A stretch of 5,678 nucleotides of DNA, taken from Veillonella sp. (lineage in GTDB: Bacteria > Bacillota > Negativicutes > Veillonellales > Veillonellaceae). Below are positions 1-5,678 of this stretch, in pieces; positions within the stretch are counted from its first letter, which is position 1, and the number at the start of each line of letters is the position of its first letter. Below the pieces are notes generated by a model. It made no database searches. It was not told the origin of the DNA and saw only the letters and a program-made list of their open reading frames with translations. The DNA is taken from positions 1 through 5,678 of the forward strand of contig JAIITD010000108.1 in assembly GCA_022737715.1 (NCBI GenBank), written 5' to 3'. The position numbers were made by a program, and so were the translations under genes.

Positions 1-4
1 TAGT

Positions 5-811
5 ATGACAGAAGAACAATATATAACGGCTCTCAAAAATAATCCCCATGGCATTCGCAATATCCCTAATCCTACAGAGGGGATGCAACTAGTATGTGTG
101 GAACAGAATGGGATGCTATTACAGTACATTAAAAATCCTACTCAGCGTGTGATTGAAACTGCGTTAGCACAGTCGCCTCGGGCCATTCAATATGTGGAAA
201 ATCCAAGTGATGATTTACTGATTTCATTGGTAAAACAAGATTGGGCAGTTCTTGAGTATATTAAAAATCCGTCGGATGAAGTGGTTCGCATTGCATTAGA
301 CCAATCGGGCTGGGCCATTCGATACATTACAAATCCATCAGAAGAATTACAGTTAAGGGCTGTAGAAACACAATATGATGTATTGCAATATATTGCCAAT
401 CCATCAGAGCGGGTTAAAATGGCGGCTGTAAAATCTAATTATTTGGCATTGCGTTATATCCAGCAACCGACATTGGAGATTTTAAAGGCCGCAGTCTTAC
501 AAGATTCGCAGGCTATGCGTCAAATTACAAATTTGGATTTAGATACAGTGATAGAGCTATTGAAGGTTTCTACATTGATACTTGGGTATGTACCAAAACA
601 ACTAGGCTTGACTGTCGATATGGTTCGACAAATTATAACTGAAATGATTGCAAATCCTGCTGTAGAAGAGCGATACGTACGGGAACTCGTCAGCAATCCT
701 GCCATTGGTGGACGCCAATCAACATGGCCTATCGATATATTGTCATTAGTTGATGTATATGGATCAGTACAGGCGAAGAAAATCGCTATCGATCAATATT
801 TACTGTATTAA
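5..811 (+). CDS. 22-residue tandem-repeat helical protein, first gene of a MoxR/VWA operon
   Basis: I do not recognise a named family. Residues 2-199 are nine consecutive units of exactly 22 residues. Each ends in an aromatic/Ile-x-Asn-Pro signature (YIKNP, YVENP, YITNP, YIANP) and the next opens with Thr/Ser-Glu/Asp. The pattern of small and aliphatic residues (AV or AL near the middle, Y-I near the end) suggests paired short helices stacked in a solenoid, like HEAT or leucine-rich-variant repeats, which usually bind proteins. The last two units are degenerate, losing the NP. Residues 200-268 form a non-repeat cap. No signal peptide or membrane segment is seen, so it is probably cytoplasmic. 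The ATG at 5 is favoured because the first repeat starts directly after Met1; the ribosome site lies outside the window, and an upstream start cannot be excluded because no in-frame stop is visible. The ATPase gene starts 15 bases downstream, suggesting co-transcription and a role as adaptor or scaffold for the ATPase/VWA pair. That role is inference. Confidence 0.88.
   Translation: MTEEQYITALKNNPHGIRNIPNPTEGMQLVCVEQNGMLLQYIKNPTQRVIETALAQSPRAIQYVENPSDDLLISLVKQDWAVLEYIKNPSDEVVRIALDQSGWAIRYITNPSEELQLRAVETQYDVLQYIANPSERVKMAAVKSNYLALRYIQQPTLEILKAAVLQDSQAMRQITNLDLDTVIELLKVSTLILGYVPKQLGLTVDMVRQIITEMIANPAVEERYVRELVSNPAIGGRQSTWPIDILSLVDVYGSVQAKKIAIDQYLLY
8..601 (+). repeat. Nine in-frame 66-bp (22-codon) coding repeats
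   Basis: The protein repeat is exactly periodic, nine units of 66 bases with no insertion or deletion. Units start at residues 2, 24, 46, 68, 90, 112, 134, 156 and 178. Conservation is clearest at the protein level in the unit-closing YI-x-NP and the following S/T-E/D. The DNA has diverged, so this is an old duplication rather than a recent slippage array. Units 8 and 9 are the most degenerate (they end ITNL and VPKQ). Confidence 0.85.
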
Positions 812-815
812 GAAT

Positions 816-821
816 AAGGAG
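816..821 (+). promoter_or_regulatory. Ribosome binding site of the MoxR-type ATPase gene
   Basis: AAGGAG lies 5 bases before the ATG at 827, in the short gap after the repeat-protein stop codon. It is a near-consensus Shine-Dalgarno site and fixes the ATPase start. Confidence 0.85.
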
Positions 822-826
822 TCATA

Positions 827-1918
827 ATGAATTTTACAGATACAATGGCTAGTGTAGAATTGGTACTAGCCGCTAATCAAGTACCATTGCTCGTCGGTGA
901 AACGGGGATTGGTAAAACATCGCTAGCAGCGCGCGTAGCAGAGGTTCATGATTGGGAACTCGTTACCATTGATGGCAATCTTTTAAAAGAAGGCGAAATT
1001 GGAGGCCTCCCAACGGTGGAAACTGTATCCCACAAAGATAGTAATGGTACGGTTAAAGAAATAAAGACTACCGTGTATGCCGTGCATCATACATTGGAAC
1101 ATGTATCACGGGCCGTTAATGCAGGCCGACATGTATTGCTCTTTATCGATGAAATCAACCGTGCAGAACATGCGGTGCAACAAGAATTGATGAACTTGAT
1201 TTTGAACCGAGAAATCAATGGATTTGCTTTGAGTGATGATGTGCGTATCATTGCCGCTATGAACCCAGAGGATTCCTTTGACTACCAAACGATTGATATG
1301 GACCCAGCTCAACAAAATCGTTTTGTATGGCTTTATATGGAAGCGGATTACATGCAATGGATTGACTGGGCTATTTCCGCAGGCATTGAGGATAAGGTAG
1401 TGGAATTTATTTCCTCGTATCCAGATTATTTAAATCAACGTCACGAAGATGATATCGATGCGACACCGCGTTCCTTTGAACGGATATCTCATATTTATGG
1501 TATCTATAAGGACGGTGGTTACAGCCGTGATGTATTCCAAAATGTAATTCGCGGTAATGTGGGTAAACTCATTGCAGAAGCATTCGTTAATTTTGTTGAA
1601 ACTGAGCAAGAGCCATTGATCTCCTTTGATGATGTGTTAGAGGCTGTACATAAACCGGGTGCCATTATGTCCTTGCAAGAACGTGTCAATGGTGAAAGCC
1701 CTACTCGCCTCTATGTATCCGCAAAAAATATGTTGTATCGTTTGAATCGCAATAGTAATGCAGAGGAAGTTCATCACTTTATCGAGTTCATTACATTGTA
1801 CCCAGGTGATTTGCGCATTGCTGTTATGAAAGATTTACGCAACACATATGCTCATGTGTATCGCTATGCTATTGAAGATGATCTCTTTATTGAGACGTTT
1901 TTTGAAGCCAATCGTTAA
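827..1918 (+). CDS. MoxR-family AAA+ ATPase
   Basis: A AAA+ ATPase of the MoxR/dynein-like (AAA_5, COG0714-like) group, expected to form a cytoplasmic ATP-driven ring that remodels or assembles a partner complex. Visible motifs are complete. Walker A is GETGIGKTS at residues 24-32. Walker B is VLLFIDE at 103-109, with D108 and E109, followed by INRA. Sensor 1 is at AAMNPED, N146. An Arg-finger candidate is R165 in QQNRF. Sensor 2 is at ATPRSFER, R215. The C-terminal part, about 230-363, is a helical lid and tail without motifs I can name. The N-terminus is short: Walker A begins at residue 24, so there is no extra regulatory domain. It sits between the repeat protein and a VWA/DUF2201-like protein, the classic MoxR-VWA pairing. 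Such pairs serve metal-cofactor insertion, enzyme activation, envelope stress and some conflict systems, and nothing here identifies the client. I cannot assign the MoxR subfamily with confidence. Confidence 0.93.
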   Translation: MNFTDTMASVELVLAANQVPLLVGETGIGKTSLAARVAEVHDWELVTIDGNLLKEGEIGGLPTVETVSHKDSNGTVKEIKTTVYAVHHTLEHVSRAVNAGRHVLLFIDEINRAEHAVQQELMNLILNREINGFALSDDVRIIAAMNPEDSFDYQTIDMDPAQQNRFVWLYMEADYMQWIDWAISAGIEDKVVEFISSYPDYLNQRHEDDIDATPRSFERISHIYGIYKDGGYSRDVFQNVIRGNVGKLIAEAFVNFVETEQEPLISFDDVLEAVHKPGAIMSLQERVNGESPTRLYVSAKNMLYRLNRNSNAEEVHHFIEFITLYPGDLRIAVMKDLRNTYAHVYRYAIEDDLFIETFFEANR

Positions 1919-1948
1919 TTATGAAAGTGCATATGACAGGTAGAAATT

Positions 1949-3586
1949 ATGAATCGAAATTTAGATAAAGACGATATTCGGGATGCGTCTGACCTGCTCA
2001 CGCATATAGACGGATGGGAGAAAACTGGACGCTATGATGAAGAGGCTATCAAGGAACTCGATCGATGGCATAGAAAGCGTAATCAGATTGCTCGTGATGC
2101 GGATGCGTTGTATGAGCAATTATACGCGCGTTATCAAGCGTATGTAGATGAACATCCCGTGCATAAGCAACACGCAGAAGAGATTGCCGTAGATATGGTA
2201 AATCACAATATGTCGGATAGTCATATTGGCACGATAGGCAAGGGCTTAACGGAACTGTATGATGGGGAAGGCACAGACCTTGATGTATTGACGCAACATG
2301 TGTTAGCCGATGGATATGAACAACGGTTATGGCATATCTTACACGATGTAAATAGTCTATTGCTCGATGAGGACCAATTCTTTGGCTATTTTTATCTACA
2401 AATGACGCATCGTGTACGCTTAGATATGACCAGTGCTTTTGGCGTAAACCTCAAACATGGGGGCTATGTGCTCTATGTCAATCCTTTCATTATGTTGCGA
2501 CAACCGCCAGATGTTATGAAAGACGGCATTAAACGTGAAATATTGCATGTCATATCGGCTCATTTGATGCGGGTGAAAGAACTGAGTCAACGGTTTAATA
2601 AAAAAGCCGTTCACATGGCTATGGATATGGTGGTCAATGATTATTTAGAGCATGTTGACCGCGATGCCATAACCGTTGCCAATGTAAATGCGAGATATGG
2701 ACTGTTACTAAAGCGTTTCCGCACATTGGAGTATTACGCAAAGGCCATTGATAAGGCAATGCAGGAAAAACCAGACCTCTTTGTATCCGTTGATGATGCT
2801 AATCAAATCGTGGCGATGGAATTTAATGCCGATTCGAGCCATGATATATGGGATGAGTCTGATTCTATCGACACAGAAACGATGGATAAAATTACAGAAC
2901 GCTATATCAACGAAGCGTCAAAAGGGGATATGGAAGGCTATGTAAAAAGCCTTATCGACACATTCCAAAAGACGCGTCGTTCCTTACCTTGGTATTTTTA
3001 TCTTAAAAAATTAATGGGGAAAGTGGCTAGCGGACATAAAAAAACGACGATGCGTCGAAATCGTCGTCAACCTGAGCGTTTGGAATTATCTGGCACATTA
3101 CGCCAACATAAGGCGAATGTGTGGGTAGCCCTCGATATGAGCGGTAGTATTACAGATGCAGAATTTACCAATGCGTTAGAACAAGTATTACAAATTGTTC
3201 ATGCCTATAATCATCGCATTACCATTGTAGAATGTGATAACGAAGTACGCCGTACGTATACAATGGAAACTGTAAAAGACGTAAAACCACGCCTTGATGT
3301 GCGCGGGTCTACTGCTTTTTCACCGGTGTTTTCCTTAGCTAATCAACATCACGTAGACTTGCTCGTATATTTTACGGATGGCAAAGGCGAAGATCGCCTT
3401 CGCGAAGCGCCAAAAGGATACAAAGTACTTTGGGTCCTTACGGGCTCTGAACCTAAACTATCCTTGCATAATCCACACGGCATAGTCCGTGAACTGGGCT
3501 ACGTAGCCGTTGACGAAACACAAGACATCGACGAATTCGTGAGAATGAGCAGTAGGTCGGGGTTTTCCATGGCAAATCAAGAGTAA
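1949..3586 (+). CDS. VWA-domain protein with degenerate DUF2201_N-like metallopeptidase region
   Basis: Probable partner of the upstream ATPase. Residues 1-140 are charged and largely helical. Residues about 145-235 resemble the DUF2201_N (putative metallopeptidase) domain, in the segment REILHVISAH at 196-205 followed by AMDMVVND at 224-231. The expected HExxH has Arg in place of its first His, so catalysis is doubtful. A linker with LPWYFYLKKL (346-355) and a strongly basic stretch (364-377) leads into the VWA-like domain (COG3864/DUF2201 type). It has a full MIDAS: D396-x-S398-x-S400, T455 in RGSTAF and D477 in FTDGKG, which should bind Mg2+ and a ligand. No signal peptide or membrane segment is seen. 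The start is set by an in-frame TGA at 1934-1936 and the ATG at 1949. The ribosome site is weak (AGG at 1938-1940), so translation may depend on coupling to the ATPase gene 30 bases upstream. Its stop codon lies inside a large palindrome. The domain assignment is by recognition, not by search. Confidence 0.88.
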   Translation: MNRNLDKDDIRDASDLLTHIDGWEKTGRYDEEAIKELDRWHRKRNQIARDADALYEQLYARYQAYVDEHPVHKQHAEEIAVDMVNHNMSDSHIGTIGKGLTELYDGEGTDLDVLTQHVLADGYEQRLWHILHDVNSLLLDEDQFFGYFYLQMTHRVRLDMTSAFGVNLKHGGYVLYVNPFIMLRQPPDVMKDGIKREILHVISAHLMRVKELSQRFNKKAVHMAMDMVVNDYLEHVDRDAITVANVNARYGLLLKRFRTLEYYAKAIDKAMQEKPDLFVSVDDANQIVAMEFNADSSHDIWDESDSIDTETMDKITERYINEASKGDMEGYVKSLIDTFQKTRRSLPWYFYLKKLMGKVASGHKKTTMRRNRRQPERLELSGTLRQHKANVWVALDMSGSITDAEFTNALEQVLQIVHAYNHRITIVECDNEVRRTYTMETVKDVKPRLDVRGSTAFSPVFSLANQHHVDLLVYFTDGKGEDRLREAPKGYKVLWVLTGSEPKLSLHNPHGIVRELGYVAVDETQDIDEFVRMSSRSGFSMANQE

Positions 3587-3774
3587 TCATTGCTTAACAA
3601 TCTTAACTAGACCATATTATTTACGGCAGAGGGAGGTGTGGGTGTCTAAAATCTTCCACCGGCTATTTCTTCGCCCTAAAGGGCTCAGGCCAAAGTCAGA
3701 TTTTAGACACCCACACCTCCCTTTTGAACGTAGATGATATTTGCTCCATTAAGATTGTTAAGCAGCTGATTACT
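3582..3774 (+). repeat. 193-bp imperfect palindrome, long hairpin; candidate MITE-like element or structured RNA
   Basis: The two arms pair along most of their length. The outer 8-bp pair is 3582-3589 with 3767-3774. A perfect 16-bp pair is 3591-3606 with 3749-3764. A 12-bp helix is 3614-3625 with 3729-3740. A perfect 24-bp pair is 3631-3654 with 3698-3721. The 43-base loop can fold further: GGCT at 3661-3664 with GGCC at 3688-3691, capped by GCCCT/AGGGC at 3673-3684. The 12-bp helix has two T:G mismatches that become G-U pairs only in + strand RNA. The left arm overlaps the final codon and stop of the VWA gene, so the operon transcript should carry the hairpin as its 3' end. It resembles ERIC-type intergenic palindromes or a non-autonomous mobile element. 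I found no clear target-site duplication and no transposase. It may also protect the mRNA 3' end. Confidence 0.8.
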
Positions 3775-3803
3775 TCGGGCATAATAAAGAACGGGCCAAA
3801 GTC
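3670..3803 (+). repeat. Diverged direct repeat: hairpin loop copy and downstream flank copy
   Basis: Copy 1 (3670-3697, in the hairpin loop) and copy 2 (3774-3803, just outside the right arm) both begin TTCG, share TAAAG in the middle and end in an identical GGCCAAAGTC. Copy 2 is two bases longer. The right arm of the palindrome lies exactly between them. This could be a trace of how the palindrome arose, or two copies of one binding or structural motif. The match is short, so chance is not excluded except for the 10-bp identical end. Confidence 0.5.
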
Positions 3804-3824
3804 GGCTGATAGAGGCTATTGATT

Positions 3825-3858
3825 CCTTTCTCCCGTGTTATATGGGGGAGAAGAAAGG
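3825..3858 (+). other. Imperfect stem-loop directly upstream of the terminator
   Basis: CCTTTCTCCC at 3825-3834 can pair with GGGAGAAGAAAGG at 3846-3858 with a three-base bulge on the right side. The right arm shares its last four bases with the lower left stem of the following terminator. The two hairpins could therefore compete slightly, but the terminator keeps most of its stem either way, so a true attenuator is unlikely. Confidence 0.4.
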
Positions 3859-3886
3859 GGCTGTTTTGTTACAGCCCCTTCTTTTA
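3855..3886 (+). terminator. Rho-independent terminator after the three-gene operon
   Basis: A perfect 10-bp GC-rich stem, AAGGGGCTGT at 3855-3864 with ACAGCCCCTT at 3871-3880, has a 6-base loop (TTTGTT) and is followed by CTTTTA. The T-run is interrupted and short, but together with the TT of the stem end it is adequate. It lies about 270 bases after the VWA stop codon, so the operon mRNA would carry a long structured 3' region including the palindrome. Confidence 0.85.
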
Positions 3887-4004
3887 TGAAGAGGATTTTA
3901 TAATAAAAGCATAAGTAAATCTTATCAAAATAATAATATAAAGTAATCTTAATATATTTTACTCAGAAGTGCGATGAGTTTCCTTTATTTAATAGATGTT
4001 GTTC

Positions 4005-4033
4005 TTGATTTTGATATTTAGAATTGATAAGAT
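4005..4033 (+). promoter_or_regulatory. Possible sigma-70 type promoter of the adhesin gene
   Basis: TTGATT at 4005-4010 and TAAGAT at 4028-4033 are separated by 17 bases. Each box matches the consensus at four of six positions, including TTGA and the key A and T of the -10 box. Transcription would start near 4040 and give a leader of about 55 bases. In such AT-rich DNA other pairs are possible, so this is only the best-spaced candidate I found. Confidence 0.35.
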
Positions 4034-4084
4034 TGACCCAAGTATTAACTATAAGTGTTTTTAATGTATTATTTTAAGTTTATT

Positions 4085-4090
4085 AAGGGG
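4085..4090 (+). promoter_or_regulatory. Ribosome binding site of the adhesin gene
   Basis: AAGGGG lies 6 bases before the ATG at 4097. Another ATG at 4092 is too close to this site and reaches a stop after two codons. The ATG at 4097 also begins a typical ESPR sequence, so it is the true start. Confidence 0.8.
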
Positions 4091-4096
4091 AATGTT

Positions 4097-5678
4097 ATGA
4101 ACAAAATTTTTAAAGTGGTTTGGAATGCAAAAAAAGGATGCAATGTAGTTACATCTGAGAAAGGGAAAAGTACATGTCGCTTCCGAGGATCTGCTAGATT
4201 AGCGGCAATGGCTATATTAGGTTTAACTGTAATCACTAGTGGTGTGAATACAGCTGGTGCAGAAGGGGCTACTACTACAGTTGGTACAATTGAAGTTAAG
4301 ACATCAAATAATCTTACATATGGCGGCGGTACTTTACATCCAGGCACAGATTTAACTGCTATGGATTCTAAGACATATTCAATTTCTGGCACAATTGCAA
4401 ATCCTACAAGTATGGCATTTAATGGAAACTCGAATACTACTGCTTATATCTATGCAAATGGTCAGTTAATTCCAGACCATTCCTTTGTGGCAAATGGTAC
4501 AGAGCAAGCAACATCTACTCGTAATATTACTAAAATGTGGAATGATAGTGGCACTGTTGATGGTAATGGAAACTATACTCATTCTACAAGTCCAGTTAGA
4601 AAAGCTGCTCAAATTTCTCCAGTAGAAACTAAACAAACCGTAATTTCTTCTCCTAATAATGCTAATAAAGGTACAATCAAGACAGAGGTTCTTGGAACCA
4701 AAACTACTACGACTACGGGTAAAACTGTAACTATTAGTAAATTGTCAGACAATTTAGCATTTGCAAATATTACAGGCCTTGCTGAAGCTGGTTCAAGTAA
4801 TATGGCATCTTATGACCTAATGCTTGATGATATCACTCAAGCTGCATTGAATGAACATGCAAAAGCCATCAACACTTTAACAGAGCTTGCGGTAGATGCT
4901 CAAAATGATAAGCAAACAGCTTTTGTAGATGCTAATGGTAATAAAGTTGTAAAAACAACGGACTCTACTGGCACAACAGAGGGGTATTATTTAGAAAGTG
5001 ATATCGATCCTGCTACAGGTAAGGCAAGAGTTGGTGCCAGTACAGTAGCTCATACCGATATACATGTAAGTTTATTAGATGCATCTGGATCTACGACTAC
5101 TCCTACAAAATTGAGTAACGTTGCTGATGGCACAGTTGCTGCTAATAGCAAAGATGCAGTCAATGGTGGTCAATTGTTTGATGTAAAAACAACAGCAGAC
5201 GCTGCCAATACTGCAGTTACTACCAAAGGGATCAAATTCGATGGTGATACAGGTACAACTATCACTCGCAAACTAGACGAAACATTAAATATCAAAGGGA
5301 ATACAGCCACTAGTGCAGTATTAACAGATGGTAATATTGGTGTAGTTTCTAATGGTACAGATACACTGTTAGTTAAATTAGCACAAAAGATTAATCTAGG
5401 TACAGCTGGTTCTGTTACAATGGGTAATACCGTAATTAGCAACGATGGTCTAACCTCAAAAGACGCTGCTGGTAATACAACAGTTGTAAATAGTTCTGGT
5501 GTATCTTTCAAAAATAGCACTAATACTGTAACTGGTCCTAGCATTACAAAAGACGGTATCAATGCGGGTAATAAAACGATTAGCAATGTAGCCACAGCCG
5601 TTAATGGTACAGATGCCGTTAATAAAGCGCAATTAGACGCGGCTATTGCAGGAATCCCTACAACGGGAGGAGCGACTA
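4097..5678 (+). CDS. Trimeric autotransporter adhesin (type Vc), N-terminal part, cut by window end
   Basis: Surface adhesin of the YadA/Hia family, exported by Sec and inserted as a trimer in the outer membrane with BamA help. The 527 visible codons have no stop and run off the window. Residues 1-25 (MNKIFKVVWN, then GCNVVTSEKGKS) are an ESPR-type extended signal region. RFRGSAR at 28-34 and the hydrophobic segment 35-50 complete the signal peptide, with likely cleavage after AGA at residue 55. Residues 56-335 are Thr/Asn/Gly-rich passenger without Cys. Residues 378-452 (GIKFDGDTG, ETLNIKG, VKLAQKINLG, TMGNTVISNDGLT) match Hia-type head segments of the Trp-ring/GIN kind. Neck or stalk motifs occur at 338-363 (KLSNVADG through DAVNGGQL) and 495-517 (ISNVA through DAVNKAQL). 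The four-strand C-terminal anchor is outside the window. Such adhesins are common in Veillonella, where they mediate coaggregation and biofilm; the ligand here is unknown. It has its own ribosome site and lies behind a terminator, so it is probably transcribed separately. Confidence 0.93.
   Translation, partial: MNKIFKVVWNAKKGCNVVTSEKGKSTCRFRGSARLAAMAILGLTVITSGVNTAGAEGATTTVGTIEVKTSNNLTYGGGTLHPGTDLTAMDSKTYSISGTIANPTSMAFNGNSNTTAYIYANGQLIPDHSFVANGTEQATSTRNITKMWNDSGTVDGNGNYTHSTSPVRKAAQISPVETKQTVISSPNNANKGTIKTEVLGTKTTTTTGKTVTISKLSDNLAFANITGLAEAGSSNMASYDLMLDDITQAALNEHAKAINTLTELAVDAQNDKQTAFVDANGNKVVKTTDSTGTTEGYYLESDIDPATGKARVGASTVAHTDIHVSLLDASGSTTTPTKLSNVADGTVAANSKDAVNGGQLFDVKTTADAANTAVTTKGIKFDGDTGTTITRKLDETLNIKGNTATSAVLTDGNIGVVSNGTDTLLVKLAQKINLGTAGSVTMGNTVISNDGLTSKDAAGNTTVVNSSGVSFKNSTNTVTGPSITKDGINAGNKTISNVATAVNGTDAVNKAQLDAAIAGIPTTGGAT
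5108..5185 (+). other. First neck/stalk motif of the adhesin (YadA_stalk-like)
   Basis: Encodes residues 338-363, which begin KLSNVADGT and end with SKDAVNGGQLFDV. The I/LxNVaxG...DAVNxxQL pattern is the hallmark of the YadA/Hia neck, which joins a beta head to a narrower coiled-coil stalk in the trimer. The following segment, 364-376, is Ala/Thr-rich and may be a short coiled coil. Confidence 0.8.
5579..5647 (+). other. Second neck/stalk motif of the adhesin
   Basis: Encodes residues 495-517: ISNVA, then NGTDAVNKAQLDAAI. This is the same neck pattern as the first motif, with a shorter connection between NVA and DAVN. It is followed by a Gly/Pro/Thr linker (GIPTTGGAT) at the window end, so further head-neck-stalk modules probably follow. 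Confidence 0.75.

Larger units (their letters stand above)
3887..4096 (+). other. AT-rich intergenic leader between terminator and adhesin gene
   Basis: About 210 bases without a credible ORF on either strand and very rich in A and T, especially 3896-3960. It holds a possible promoter (4005-4033) and the adhesin ribosome site (4085-4090). I see no tRNA, riboswitch motif or long inverted repeat in it. Regulatory sites for the adhesin would be expected here, but none is recognisable from sequence alone. Confidence 0.6.

Noticed and set aside
8..601. CRISPR array suggested by the regular 66-bp spacing
   Set aside because: The periodicity is of codons in an open frame with divergent DNA; there are no identical repeats separated by unique spacers.
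1106..1357. Open frame on the - strand opposite the ATPase Walker B region
   Set aside because: It is antisense to highly conserved AAA+ motifs, so the + strand frame is the real one.
1921..1968. 16-codon ORF bridging the ATPase and VWA genes (ATG at 1921)
   Set aside because: It has no ribosome site and no recognisable sequence; it overlaps the VWA start out of frame and is probably chance, though a coupling leader is not strictly excluded.
2748..2945. Second + strand frame inside the VWA gene
   Set aside because: It is fully contained in a longer, domain-bearing gene and has no separate ribosome site or recognisable domain.
3582..3774. 6S RNA, judged by length and hairpin shape
   Set aside because: Perfect 24- and 16-bp arms and the lack of a large central open bubble do not fit 6S RNA, and no 6S sequence feature is recognised.
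3582..3774. Retron-type non-coding RNA
   Set aside because: No reverse transcriptase gene is in the window, and the following gene is an adhesin.
3560..3800. Complete insertion sequence with target-site duplication
   Set aside because: There is no transposase frame and no convincing direct repeat immediately flanking the palindrome ends, so only a MITE-like possibility is kept.
3825..3886. T-box or other terminator/antiterminator riboswitch
   Set aside because: No T-box signature sequence is present, and the upstream stem shares only four bases with the terminator stem, too few for a clear switch.
4069..4392. Open frame on the - strand opposite the adhesin start
   Set aside because: It lies antisense to a clearly recognisable ESPR/signal-peptide coding region and its composition reflects the Thr/Asn-rich coding strand; no homology is recognised.
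5170..5595. 141-codon open frame on the - strand, very hydrophobic
   Set aside because: The Val/Leu/Pro-rich translation is the expected antisense image of Asn/Thr/Gly-rich codons of the adhesin passenger, not a membrane protein gene.

Overview
The window most likely comes from a Veillonella-type member of the Negativicutes, i.e. a low-GC Firmicute with an outer membrane. Two things suggest this. The gene starts look Firmicute-like (an AAGGAG ribosome site, AT-rich spacers). The right-hand end carries the start of a trimeric autotransporter adhesin with an extended (ESPR) signal peptide, which only makes sense in a diderm cell. The genus is an inference from these traits, not from a database match.

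Left block (5-3586): three closely spaced + strand genes that look like one transcription unit. The first encodes a 268-residue protein built almost entirely of nine tandem 22-residue helical repeats. Fifteen bases later comes a 363-residue MoxR-type AAA+ ATPase with complete Walker A, Walker B, sensor 1, Arg-finger and sensor 2 motifs. Thirty bases after that comes a 545-residue protein with an N-terminal DUF2201_N-like (putative metallopeptidase) region and a C-terminal VWA domain with an intact MIDAS. MoxR ATPases paired with VWA proteins commonly act as chaperone-like or complex-remodelling machines. Here the repeat protein is a plausible third component, such as a target adaptor or scaffold. 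The client is not visible. The metallopeptidase-like HExxH motif has lost its first histidine (it reads REILH), so this part is probably not a working protease.

Intergenic block (3587-4096): this holds a striking 193-bp imperfect palindrome (3582-3774) that begins inside the last codons of the VWA gene. Its arms contain a perfect 24-bp inverted repeat, a perfect 16-bp one, and a 12-bp helix that closes fully only as + strand RNA, through two G-U pairs. The loop and the downstream flank share a diverged direct repeat of about 30 bp. A Rho-independent terminator follows (3855-3886). The remaining ~200 bp is very AT-rich and holds a possible promoter for the adhesin.

Right block (4097-5678): the first 527 codons of a trimeric autotransporter adhesin, open at the window edge. 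It shows ESPR plus signal peptide, a polar Thr/Asn/Gly-rich passenger, a Hia-type head segment and two DAVN..QL neck/stalk motifs. The membrane anchor lies outside the window. Its function (surface adhesion, possibly biofilm) appears unrelated to the left operon, from which the terminator separates it.
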